Below, in pieces: positions 1 to 6,765 of a DNA stretch of 64,000 nt. The translations under genes were made by a program, and so were the position numbers. The notes under the pieces are model-generated. The model was not told the DNA's origin and searched no databases. It saw nothing but the letters and a program-made list of their open reading frames with translations. This DNA is from an uncultured Hydrogenophaga sp. (GTDB lineage: Bacteria; Pseudomonadota; Gammaproteobacteria; Burkholderiales; Burkholderiaceae_C), in assembly GCF_958439165.1 (NCBI RefSeq), contig NZ_OY288124.1:62001-126000 (forward strand), in the 5' to 3' direction. How positions within the stretch are numbered: the stretch's first letter is position 1; every line of letters begins with the position of its first letter.

Positions 1-540
1 GACCCGGTGATCGACCGCCTCCTCCGGCAGCGCGGCCAGCGTGTCGGCCACGCGGTCCACATAGCTGCGCGGACCGATCACCATGACCGATGCGCGTTCA
101 GGAATGTCGCTCCAGCCGAAGCGGGCATCGAACACCCCCATCTCCTCGAGGATGCGGCGCACCGAGGTCCCGGACAGGCCACGGGTGGGCAGGGCCCGGC
201 GGGTCATGTCGGATCGGCGGCTCACATGCAGTACGCCCTGGTGGTGGTACCAGAGCAGACCGTGCGCGGCGCACAGGCTGTCGAGGAATGCGCTGGGCGA
301 GACACCTGTCATGCGGCCGGATGCCGCCGGACCGAGTGCATCGACATCGCCCTCGATCTCGATGCGCAGGCCGAAGCCCCGGGCGAACTGGCCCAGCACG
401 GCGCTCAGCCGCTCGTCCCGATTGATCTGTGCATACGGGGCATCGGGCCATGGGGCCTGCTGCGCCGACCAGGCCGCCGCCAGAGCAGGGTCGAAGGACG
501 CACAGGCCAGCAGCACGCACGCAGCAAGGGACATCTTCAT
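1..540 (-). CDS. sctC: Type III secretion outer-membrane secretin SctC, N-terminal part (runs off left edge)
   Basis: An open frame of 180 codons without a stop reaches the window edge, so only the N-terminus is present. It starts with a signal peptide of about 22 residues (MKMSLAACVLLACASFDPAL) and continues with a secretin N0-like domain: ISNRDE-type region 'YAQINRDERLSAVLGQFARGFG', then 'GRMTGVSPSAFLDSLC' and 'LLWYHHQGVLHVS'. An N1-like ring-building domain follows, with 'RRILEEMGVFDARFGW' and 'VMVIGPRSYVDRV'. SctC family members form the outer-membrane ring of the injectisome; the beta-barrel secretin domain lies outside this window. The ATG overlaps the TGA of the upstream chaperone gene in an ATGA, so the two are translationally coupled and sit at the end of the sctO-to-sctC operon. 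Confidence 0.85.
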   Translation of the reverse strand, partial: MKMSLAACVLLACASFDPALAAAWSAQQAPWPDAPYAQINRDERLSAVLGQFARGFGLRIEIEGDVDALGPAASGRMTGVSPSAFLDSLCAAHGLLWYHHQGVLHVSRRSDMTRRALPTRGLSGTSVRRILEEMGVFDARFGWSDIPERASVMVIGPRSYVDRVADTLAALPEEAVDHRV

Positions 541-962
541 GCCGACTCCAGTCCCATGGCACTGCGCCACGACGTGAGGGCCGACAGGAAGTCGTCGACC
601 TGCTGCTCCAGCCCCTGGACGGAGCAGTCCGCCGGCACCCACAGGTGGAGCTGCAGTGCCGAGCCGTCGGGAGAAACGGCCATGCCGTCCACGTGGTGCC
701 AGGGCCGCTGCCCGGCCAGCTCGAGCGCCCGCTTGCACAGTGCACCGACATCGGCCGGCGAGCGCTCGGAAAGATCCATGATGCGTGCCTCCAGCACCAG
801 GTCGCCGCGTCCGACGGGATGGAACGTGACGCGCAGGCCCTCGCGGAAGACGAGCACCACGGTGCCACCGGGACGGTCCGCACGGGCCGCCGGCAGCCGC
901 GGTTGCAGACGTTGCAGATAGGCGTTCAAGGCCGGGTGCCGATCGGCGCGGTGGAGGTTCAT
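537..962 (-). CDS. CesT-like type III chaperone between sctU and sctC (position of Bordetella bscW)
   Basis: This 141-residue protein has no signal peptide or lipobox. Its pattern of helix, beta hairpin, helix, strand ('LQLHLWVP') and C-terminal helix ('LEQQVDDFLSALTSWRSAMG') fits class I T3SS chaperones of the CesT/SycE fold. It overlaps sctU (ATGA, 4 bp) and sctC (ATGA, 4 bp). In Bordetella bscW occupies this position, and in Yersinia the name yscW belongs to the secretin pilotin. The absence of a lipoprotein signal argues against a pilotin here. Its client cannot be told from sequence. The assignment as a secretion chaperone rests on fold pattern and context, not on a specific motif. Confidence 0.65.
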   Translation of the reverse strand: MNLHRADRHPALNAYLQRLQPRLPAARADRPGGTVVLVFREGLRVTFHPVGRGDLVLEARIMDLSERSPADVGALCKRALELAGQRPWHHVDGMAVSPDGSALQLHLWVPADCSVQGLEQQVDDFLSALTSWRSAMGLESA

Positions 963-2026
963 GCGAACTCCTCCAGATCGCCCTGCTGCTGCCGGACCAG
1001 GTCCTCGACGGCCAGCAGCACCTCGACCACCGGCTCGATGAAGCGCGACGGTATGTAGGTGCCCACCCGGCCGTGCTGGAACAGGCCCCGGGCCAACGGC
1101 ACGTTCTCGACCACCGGAACCCCTGCGGCCTCGGCCGTCTGCCGGATCTTCAAGGCCCGGACGCCGTAGCCCATGGCCAGGATCACCGGCAGGTCGGTGA
1201 TGCCCGGGGTGTAGACCAGCGCCACCGAGAAGCGGGTCGGGTTGGCCACCACCACCGATGCATGCCGGGCCGCTTCAGCGCCGCCGCCGTCAACGATCTC
1301 GCGGGCCAGTTCCTTGCGGTGCTGCTTGATGTGCGGGTCGCCTTCGAGCTCCTTGTATTCCTGGCGTATCTCGTCCATGGACATCATCAGCCCCTTGATG
1401 TACTGGTGGCGCTGCCACACCAGGTCGAGCAACGACATGAATCCGAAACCGATCAGGCTGCTGACGAACAGGGAGAACAGCATGTCGCCCAGGATCAGTC
1501 CGGCACCGCCCATGCCGGTCTGCGGCAGCCGCACCAGCGGGTCCAGTGCGTCGCGGATGACCATGAACACCACGGCCGACAGCAACACCAGCTTCAGGCA
1601 CGACTTGACGAACTCCACCAGGTTGCGAACGCTGAACATCTGCTGGAGGTTCTTGACCGGGTCGAGGCGTTCGCCCTTCGGAATGAGCGCCTTGAAGGAG
1701 ACCAGCAGACCGGTCTGCCAGGCCTCGGATCCGATGCCGACCAGCAACGCGATGCCCAGGAACGGCAGCAGCATCGATGCGCCCTCCCGGATCAGCGAGT
1801 TCATGGCCAGGGACAGTGCCTGCGCGAACGGAATGCCGGCCAGCTGCGAGGGCACCAGCACCATGGCCGCCAGCGAGGCCATGATGTCGTCCGCGAAGAT
1901 GAGCGTGTAGCCGAGCAGCGCTCCCATCATCAGCGTCTCGGTGAAGTCCTTGCTCTTGGCAACCTGACCGTCCTCGCGGGCCTTGCGGATGCGGTGGTCG
2001 GTGGGCTGTTCGGTCTTTTCACTCAT
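959..2026 (-). CDS. sctU: T3SS export-apparatus switch protein SctU with an NPTR variant of the NPTH site
   Basis: This 355-residue FlhB/YscU-family inner-membrane protein has an N-terminus 'MSEKTEQPTDHRIRKAREDG' typical of the family, four hydrophobic segments (about 31-55, 84-107, 140-158, 175-200) and a cytosolic domain from about 210. The family cleaves itself between Asn and Pro of NPTH to switch substrate class after needle completion. Here the site reads N262-P263-T264-R265, with Arg replacing the conserved His; Asn and Pro are intact. The start was set at ATG 2026 because it restores the family N-terminus; an in-frame ATG 16 codons upstream would lie inside sctT. It overlaps sctT by 8 bp and the chaperone gene by 4 bp. 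Confidence 0.95.
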   Translation of the reverse strand: MSEKTEQPTDHRIRKAREDGQVAKSKDFTETLMMGALLGYTLIFADDIMASLAAMVLVPSQLAGIPFAQALSLAMNSLIREGASMLLPFLGIALLVGIGSEAWQTGLLVSFKALIPKGERLDPVKNLQQMFSVRNLVEFVKSCLKLVLLSAVVFMVIRDALDPLVRLPQTGMGGAGLILGDMLFSLFVSSLIGFGFMSLLDLVWQRHQYIKGLMMSMDEIRQEYKELEGDPHIKQHRKELAREIVDGGGAEAARHASVVVANPTRFSVALVYTPGITDLPVILAMGYGVRALKIRQTAEAAGVPVVENVPLARGLFQHGRVGTYIPSRFIEPVVEVLLAVEDLVRQQQGDLEEFA

Positions 2027-2828
2027 GGCGTACCCCGTTTCCCAGCAGCCTGGACACGGCTTCGATGGCGCCACCGATCTGGCTGGAGATCAGGTCGTCG
2101 AGATAGCCGAACAGGATGGTGGCGTAGAGCGCCAGCATCAACATGGCCAGTCCGCTCTTGACCGGCATGGCCAGGAAGAACACCTGAAGCTGAGGCACGT
2201 AACGGCTGAGCAGGGCCAGACCCAGCTCGGCCAGCAGCATGGCAAACAGCACCGGGGCCGCCAGCAGCACCGCCAGCCGCATGTAGGTGTCGAGCCAGCC
2301 CAGGAGCAGCACCGGACCCTGCGCCTGCAGGTCAGGCCACCAGCCGAACACCGGCCAGATCCGGAAGCTGTCGTACACCACGCCCAGCAGCAACGGGAAA
2401 CCGCCTGCCACCAGGAAGAAGGTCTGCACCGCCTGACTGAACAGCTGCGCCAGCGGCGATGCATCGTTGCCGGTGAGCGGGTTGAGGGTGTCCGCGATGG
2501 CCGCGCCCCGCTGGGAGTCGATCAGGTCACCCATGGTCTCCACGGCCCACAGCGGGATGGCCACCACGAAACCCAGCAGTGCGCCGACCACGAACTCCTT
2601 GGCCAGGATGGCGGCGATGGTGCCGGCCGAACGTGACTCGGTCACGTGGGGCAGCATGACCGGCACCACGAACAGGGCCAGGCACAACAGCAGCGCGCCG
2701 CGCAACGGCAGCGGCACCAGCTGCCGGGACAACAGGGGCAGCATGCTGAAGACCGCCACGAACCGCGGCACCGAGCAGGCCGCCGCCATGAGGTACTGGG
2801 TCAGCACGGTGGTCATCTCGGCGCTCAT
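2019..2828 (-). CDS. sctT: T3SS export-apparatus protein SctT
   Basis: This polytopic membrane protein of 269 residues belongs to the FliR/YscT/SpaR family. Several hydrophobic segments are visible, including 'LLCLALFVVPVML' and 'LLLGVVYDSF', together with the family-typical 'LFSQAVQTFFLVAGGFPLLL' and the C-terminal 'PVKSGLAMLMLALYATILF'. SctR5-S4-T1 form the export gate in the inner membrane. The start is ATG 2828 (MSAEMTT), which overlaps the sctS stop as ATGA. A longer frame upstream in the same phase only reads sctS and sctR in the wrong frame. It lies in the conserved block sctR-sctS-sctT-sctU. Confidence 0.95.
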   Translation of the reverse strand: MSAEMTTVLTQYLMAAACSVPRFVAVFSMLPLLSRQLVPLPLRGALLLCLALFVVPVMLPHVTESRSAGTIAAILAKEFVVGALLGFVVAIPLWAVETMGDLIDSQRGAAIADTLNPLTGNDASPLAQLFSQAVQTFFLVAGGFPLLLGVVYDSFRIWPVFGWWPDLQAQGPVLLLGWLDTYMRLAVLLAAPVLFAMLLAELGLALLSRYVPQLQVFFLAMPVKSGLAMLMLALYATILFGYLDDLISSQIGGAIEAVSRLLGNGVRHE

Positions 2829-3097
2829 TGACGCACCAGCAAGGGAAACGAGTCGAACAGGACGACCGTGTAGTTGTAGATCTCGCCGCCCACCCAACGG
2901 GCCGTGAGGTACAGCGTGATGCCCACCGCAATCAGCTTGACGGCGAACGACAGCGTCTGTTCCTGGATCTGGGTGAGTGCCTGCAACAGGCTGAAGAGCG
3001 TCCCGACGACCGACGCCACCACGATGGGCGGCAACGAGAGCCACAGCGTGAGCAGCAGCCCCTGAACCACTTGCGAGACGATGTCTGCGGTATCCAT
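2825..3097 (-). CDS. sctS: T3SS export-apparatus protein SctS
   Basis: This 90-residue FliQ/YscS-family protein has two transmembrane helices (about 12-35 and 50-72) joined by the conserved polar loop 'LLQALTQIQEQTLSFAVKL'. Four copies pack around SctR/SctT to complete the export gate. Its length matches the family (86-92 residues). It overlaps sctT by 4 bp and is separated from sctR by 9 bp, so all are co-transcribed and probably coupled. Nothing in the sequence is unusual. Confidence 0.96.
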   Translation of the reverse strand: MDTADIVSQVVQGLLLTLWLSLPPIVVASVVGTLFSLLQALTQIQEQTLSFAVKLIAVGITLYLTARWVGGEIYNYTVVLFDSFPLLVRQ

Positions 3098-3106
3098 GCG
3101 GGCCTC

Positions 3107-3754
3107 TCAGTACCGGTAGGTCAGGATGAGGCCCTGGAGCAGGCGGGTCCAGCCGTCGACCATCACGAACAGGAACAGCTTCAGGGGCAGCGAGATGGTG
3201 ACGGGCGACATCATCATCATGCCCATCGCCATCAGGATGTTGGAGATCACCAGATCGATCACCACGAAGGGCAGGAACAGCAGGAATCCGATCTCGAAGG
3301 CAGCGGTCAGCTCGGTGACCACGAATGCCGGCACCAGGATCGCGAGGTGGTCCTGCGCCACACCGGCGGACATCTCGGGTGGCCAGATGCGACGGGCCTG
3401 ATCGATGAAGAAGTTGCGCTGACGCGGATCGCTGTTGTTGAGCAGGAAACGTCGCAACGGCTCGGCGCCGGCCTTGGCTGTCGCGATCAGGCCGGCGGGC
3501 GTCTGCAATGCCTGGGGATTGCTTTCGATGACCCGGGCCATCTCGTTGCCCACCGGCGCCATGATGAACATCGACAGCATCAGGGCCAGTGCATACAGCA
3601 CCATGTTGGGCGGTGCCTGCTGCACCCCGAGTGCGTTGCGCACCAGCGAGAGCACCACAGCGATCTTCAGGAAGGAGGTCATGGTGGCGATGGCCAGCGG
3701 GGCCAGCGCCAGCACGGCCATGATGACGATCAGGCTGACCGGATCGGCGTTCAT
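3107..3754 (-). CDS. sctR: T3SS export-apparatus protein SctR
   Basis: This 215-residue FliP/YscR-family protein shows 'MTSFLKIAVVLSLVRNALG', 'PPNMVLYALALMLSMFIM' and the C-terminal signature 'FEIGFLLFLPFVVIDLVIS' followed by 'MMMMSPVTISLPLKLFLFV'. Five copies form the core of the export gate in the inner membrane. The start is ATG 3754 (MNADPVSL). It lies in a GCATG context overlapping the sctQ end by 4 bp and gives the usual family length; the upstream extension reads sctQ in another frame. The periplasmic loop is intact. Confidence 0.96.
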   Translation of the reverse strand: MNADPVSLIVIMAVLALAPLAIATMTSFLKIAVVLSLVRNALGVQQAPPNMVLYALALMLSMFIMAPVGNEMARVIESNPQALQTPAGLIATAKAGAEPLRRFLLNNSDPRQRNFFIDQARRIWPPEMSAGVAQDHLAILVPAFVVTELTAAFEIGFLLFLPFVVIDLVISNILMAMGMMMMSPVTISLPLKLFLFVMVDGWTRLLQGLILTYRY

Positions 3755-4824
3755 GCTGCGTCGGCCCCGAGCAGGCGGAGCACCACCACACCGATGCGGC
3801 CATCGATGTCGACCAGGTCGCCCTCGCCGATGGGCCGGCCATTGGCCCGGATGCACACGCAGGCCGGCAGCTCGCGGCCCAGATGGAAGACGTAACCGGG
3901 CAGCAATGCCTGCAGTTCACCCAGGCTCACCTCTCGGTCGCCGAGATCGAAAGTGAGTCGCACGGGAATGTCGTCGAGGCGGACCAGGTCAGCCGACGCA
4001 GGTTGAGCGAACACTTCGGGTTCAGACATGACGGAATTCACTCCTTGGTCGATGAGCCAGCGATCGGCCTGCCGCCGGGCATGGACACCGAGGCCACCCC
4101 CCAGCGAGAGGCAGATGCCCTGGCGATCGGCGTCCAGATGGGTGGTGTCCATCAGGAGCACGTCGCCCGGACGGGTGGCAGACAGTTCGGATGCGCTCAG
4201 GTCGGTCCAGCCGGCCAACAGCCTGACCGGCATCGACAGGCCAGACCAGGAGCCGGCCGACCGGACAGGCGCCGATTGCAGAAGTTCGGACAGGCGAGCC
4301 GCGGCCGTTGCATCCAGTGCGATCAGCCCTTCGACCAGATCCATGTCGCCGGACAGGCTCCAACCCAGCAGGGTGTGAGCCGGGCCCGGAGGCTCCTCCC
4401 GGACGGACGTGACGCGCACACGCGCAGGCCGAAGCGTGGGGTGGGTGCGGCGCCACGAAGCGGTCAGCACTTCGAACAGCGCCTGCCACAGGACCGGCGG
4501 CCAGCTCGCTTCCGACGGCCACGGATCGTCCGGCCACACCAGGGTCAGGAGGCGCTGCGGCGTGGTGCCGGGCAGGATCAGGCGCACGGTGGCGCCGTCC
4601 CAGTCGAGCTCGATCTGCCACGACCGACCGACACCGGCGGCCCAGGCCGAGGTGAAGCTCCAGGCCAGGGGCCGGCCTTGCCAAGGCACCCACCAGGGAT
4701 GACGGCGCAGGTGAAGCCGGTTGCGGACACGCAGACCGGCAGAGGCCAGCGTCGGCAGCCGCAGGGCACGGGTGCTCACCGGAGACACGGTTGAACCGGT
4801 GAAAGCAGTCGAAGCGGCGATCAA
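3751..4824 (-). CDS. sctQ: T3SS cytosolic sorting-platform (C-ring) protein SctQ
   Basis: This protein of about 357 residues carries a C-terminal SpoA/FliN-like domain ('DDIPVRLTFDLGDREVSLGELQALLPGYVF', then 'GRPIGEGDLVDIDGRIGVVVLRLL'), which is diagnostic for SctQ. A second, weaker SpoA-like segment lies in the middle ('SMPVRLLAGWTDLSASELSATRPGDVLLMD'). SctQ forms the cytosolic pods that load substrates. No ATG precedes the homologous region. I chose TTG 4824, whose TTGA overlaps the sctP stop and which has GGAG 8 bases upstream; GTG 4833 is the alternative. Some family members make an internal short product. A candidate internal start exists (ATG of MSEPEVF, with a weak site), but this is unproven. 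Confidence 0.9.
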   Translation of the reverse strand: MIAASTAFTGSTVSPVSTRALRLPTLASAGLRVRNRLHLRRHPWWVPWQGRPLAWSFTSAWAAGVGRSWQIELDWDGATVRLILPGTTPQRLLTLVWPDDPWPSEASWPPVLWQALFEVLTASWRRTHPTLRPARVRVTSVREEPPGPAHTLLGWSLSGDMDLVEGLIALDATAAARLSELLQSAPVRSAGSWSGLSMPVRLLAGWTDLSASELSATRPGDVLLMDTTHLDADRQGICLSLGGGLGVHARRQADRWLIDQGVNSVMSEPEVFAQPASADLVRLDDIPVRLTFDLGDREVSLGELQALLPGYVFHLGRELPACVCIRANGRPIGEGDLVDIDGRIGVVVLRLLGADAA

Positions 4825-5357
4825 GGCGTGCACTCCGCAGGATCCGGCTGGTGGAGGACCGACACCCGGACCCGGCACTGCAGCCGGGACTGCAGCGCAG
4901 CGCCGAGCGATCCGGCACGGGATGCCATCCAGTGGGCGGCGTCTGCGTCGGTGCAGCTCAACCGGATGTCCAGACCATCGTCCGATCCGGTCATTTCCAC
5001 GTCCCATGTGGACGAACCCGGCAGACGGATCGACAGCTGCAGGGCCGACGTACCGCGCGCCCGGGCAGCCTGCCAGGCACGTGCCAGCGCGAACGCCAGT
5101 CCGGGGTTCAGACCCTGCGAGCCCGAGCCCTCGCGCCAGGGCATGGCCAGCATCAGGTCGGCCACCTCCTGCACCCAGCCCTGGCCGGGCAGATCGGCTG
5201 CCGGCATGAACCGTCCCGAGCGGGTCTGCATGGCTTCACGCAGGTGCAGATGGCTTTCTGCCCACTCGACCGCATCGGGACGGTGACTGGAATGGTCGGT
5301 GTCGCAAGCCTCGATGGCGGCAGGACCCAGGTCGATGGTCTTGACGCGGCCGCTCAT
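4821..5357 (-). CDS. sctP: Probable T3SS needle-length/substrate-switch protein SctP (HpaP/YscP-like)
   Basis: This 178-residue protein sits between sctO and sctQ, the usual sctP position. The C-terminal half ('LQLSIRLPGSSTWDVEMTGS' to 'LQSRLQCRVRVSVLHQ') has the alternating strand pattern of the FliK/T3S4-like domain that contacts SctU. It is much shorter than Yersinia YscP (about 450-515 residues) and closer in size to HpaP-type proteins, so a ruler helix of conventional length is absent. Both ends overlap their neighbours by 4 bp (ATGA with sctO, TTGA with sctQ). The call rests mainly on synteny and is moderately firm. Confidence 0.7.
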   Translation of the reverse strand: MSGRVKTIDLGPAAIEACDTDHSSHRPDAVEWAESHLHLREAMQTRSGRFMPAADLPGQGWVQEVADLMLAMPWREGSGSQGLNPGLAFALARAWQAARARGTSALQLSIRLPGSSTWDVEMTGSDDGLDIRLSCTDADAAHWMASRAGSLGAALQSRLQCRVRVSVLHQPDPAECTP

Positions 5358-5860
5358 GGCGCCTCTCCCGGGCTGGCTGTCTGTGCGCGCCGGCTGGTGT
5401 CGATGAGCTCGCAGACCTCGTCAAAACCCGCGTCCTCTGCCCGCGTGCGGGCGATACGGTCAACCTGGTGCATTTCAGCCTGCAGAGCCTCGGTCTTGGT
5501 CAGTGCGACCCGGGCTGCATCCAGTGCGTGCCCGGACGCCAGGACCTGCTCCTGCGCGCGGTCCAGTACGGCACCGGCTTCCTGTTCCTTGCGGAGGTCT
5601 TCTTGGGCCTGAAGCTTCAGGAGGCCCACGTGATGACCGACCAGCAGGATGTCGGACACGTTGACCGTGCGCGCACACAGGTCGTCGTAATGGGCACGCT
5701 CCTGACGCGACCTGGATTCGTCCGCACGAAGACGCGCCTGCATGCTGGCTTCGAGTTCCTCCCGGGCTGCGTCGCGCCGGATGACCGCCGAGTGGCTTTC
5801 GCGCTGGCGCGACTGCTCGCGGACCTGCTTGACCTGAACCAGTTGAGAGACGGACTGCAT
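5354..5860 (-). CDS. sctO: T3SS stalk protein SctO (YscO/FliJ-like coiled coil)
   Basis: This 168-residue, highly charged, almost entirely alpha-helical protein is rich in Glu, Gln and Arg ('REQSRQRESHSAVIRRDA', 'LKLQAQEDLRKEQEAGAV'), as expected for the antiparallel coiled-coil stalk that links the SctN ATPase to SctV. ATG 5860 (MQSVSQL) was chosen. It begins 16 bp after the sigma-factor stop with GGGGGG-rich but weak Shine-Dalgarno spacing, whereas the upstream extension is Cys/Pro-rich non-helical sequence. It is the first structural gene of the minus-strand operon. The ATPase gene sctN, usually directly upstream of sctO, is not present here. Confidence 0.8.
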   Translation of the reverse strand: MQSVSQLVQVKQVREQSRQRESHSAVIRRDAAREELEASMQARLRADESRSRQERAHYDDLCARTVNVSDILLVGHHVGLLKLQAQEDLRKEQEAGAVLDRAQEQVLASGHALDAARVALTKTEALQAEMHQVDRIARTRAEDAGFDEVCELIDTSRRAQTASPGEAP

Positions 5861-5876
5861 GGGGGGTGTCCGCGGC

Positions 5877-6539
5877 TCAGTCGGTGACGATGCGCACGCT
5901 GCGCAGCTTCTGCCGCACCTCGGCCCGTGCGCGGGAGACGCGGCTGCGCACCGTGCCCACCGGCACCCCGAGCTGGCGGGCAGCATCTTCATACGACAGG
6001 CCGTCCACCCCGACCAGCATCAACGCATCGGCAGATCCCTTCGGCAAGGCACTCATCGCGAGATGCAGTTGCCGGACCGACTCGGTCAGGATCAGCTGGT
6101 CGCAGGGACCGGGCTGGGGCGCCTCGAACTCCTCCAGCTGGTCGGTCGTCTCGAACTGGTGACGCCGCTGGGGCGAGCGGGACAGGTAATTGCGGGTGAG
6201 GTTGGTCGCGATGCCGAACAGCCAGGTGGACAACTCGGCCTCACCCCGGAACCGGCTGTAACTGGCCGCCGCCTCCACGAAGGCCTGCTGGGCAAGGTCT
6301 TCGGCATCGGTCTCGTGGCGGACCCGCCGGAGGATGAAGTAGTAAAGGGGACGTCCATAGTCCCGGACCAGCTGTCGGAACAGGGCCTCGGGTGCGCCGC
6401 AGCCGGATGCGTCGGCAGCCGACCGCGTTGCGACCTGGGGCGGTTCGATGATCGTGGCCGCTCCGATGTCGCCATCGGTGTCGGCACCATCGGCGGACAG
6501 CGATTCCTCGATCAGATGGGGCGCGGCTGATTCGTTCAT
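5877..6539 (-). CDS. ECF-family RNA polymerase sigma factor heading the T3SS operon
   Basis: This 220-residue protein has a sigma-70 region 2 ('YGRPLYYFILRRVRHETDAE' and 'AELSTWLFGIATNLTRNYL') and a region 4 helix-turn-helix ('LSYEDAARQLGVPVGTVRSR'). Region 3 is lacking, which defines ECF sigma factors. The N-terminal 70 residues are a variable acidic extension. It is the first gene of the operon sigma-sctO-P-Q-R-S-T-U-chaperone-sctC. That resembles the role of BtrS in Bordetella and HrpL elsewhere, where an ECF sigma drives T3SS genes; by inference it may activate both divergent operons. No anti-sigma gene is adjacent. Start ATG 6539 has GAGG upstream; ATG 6593 is an alternative. Confidence 0.85.
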   Translation of the reverse strand: MNESAAPHLIEESLSADGADTDGDIGAATIIEPPQVATRSAADASGCGAPEALFRQLVRDYGRPLYYFILRRVRHETDAEDLAQQAFVEAAASYSRFRGEAELSTWLFGIATNLTRNYLSRSPQRRHQFETTDQLEEFEAPQPGPCDQLILTESVRQLHLAMSALPKGSADALMLVGVDGLSYEDAARQLGVPVGTVRSRVSRARAEVRQKLRSVRIVTD

Positions 6540-6582
6540 GGAAGGGGCCTCGGGTGTTGGGCCAGCCGGACGTGGCGTTGCG

Positions 6583-6606
6583 GGAACTGCCACAGGGCTG
6601 TCGTTA
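6583..6606 (+). promoter_or_regulatory. Candidate ECF-type promoter upstream of sctW
   Basis: GGAAC (6583-6587) is followed after 15 bases by GTTA (6603-6606), in the style of ECF promoters with a GGAAC -35 element. It points toward sctW and would leave a leader of about 150 bases. The same stretch can also be read as two 7-mers, CTGCCAC and CTGTCGT, four bases apart, which resembles a PhoB half-site pair. Neither reading is proven. Confidence 0.3.
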
Positions 6607-6679
6607 CAAGACGTTCCAGTCTGTCGAGGGATTGCCTTGCTTCCTATCGGCCATGCGGGCTAGGTCATCGGGCTGATGC

Positions 6680-6697
6680 ATCGGCCAAATGGCCGAT
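6680..6697. promoter_or_regulatory. Palindromic operator candidate in the divergent T3SS promoter region
   Basis: ATCGGCCA-AA-TGGCCGAT is a perfect dyad of two 8-base arms separated by 2 bases. An extra half-site, ATCGGCCAT, lies at 6646-6654. The site sits between the sigma-factor start (6539) and the sctW start (6766), where a regulator of both operons would bind. The rest of the 226-base gap holds no coding frame I would support. The cognate regulator is unknown. Confidence 0.4.
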
Positions 6698-6765
6698 ATG
6701 ACGGGACGTGACCGCGGACCACACTTGTCCGTCGGCCCCGTGCCACAGCCTGAATCGACGCCGCC

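Noticed and set aside
98..883. A 261-residue minus-strand protein across the sctC/chaperone region
   Set aside because: It is out of frame with both recognised genes and shows only GC-rich shadow composition.
959..3754. SctU/T/S/R as flagellar FlhB/FliR/FliQ/FliP
   Set aside because: These families are homologous, but the neighbours (SctQ, SctO, secretin, SctX/Y/W, FHA-domain SctD) exist only in non-flagellar type III secretion, and no flagellar gene is present.
2019..3920. One 633-residue protein spanning sctT, sctS and sctR
   Set aside because: Only the last 269 residues are SctT. The upstream part reads sctS, sctR and sctQ in the wrong frame and has arginine- and proline-rich non-protein composition.
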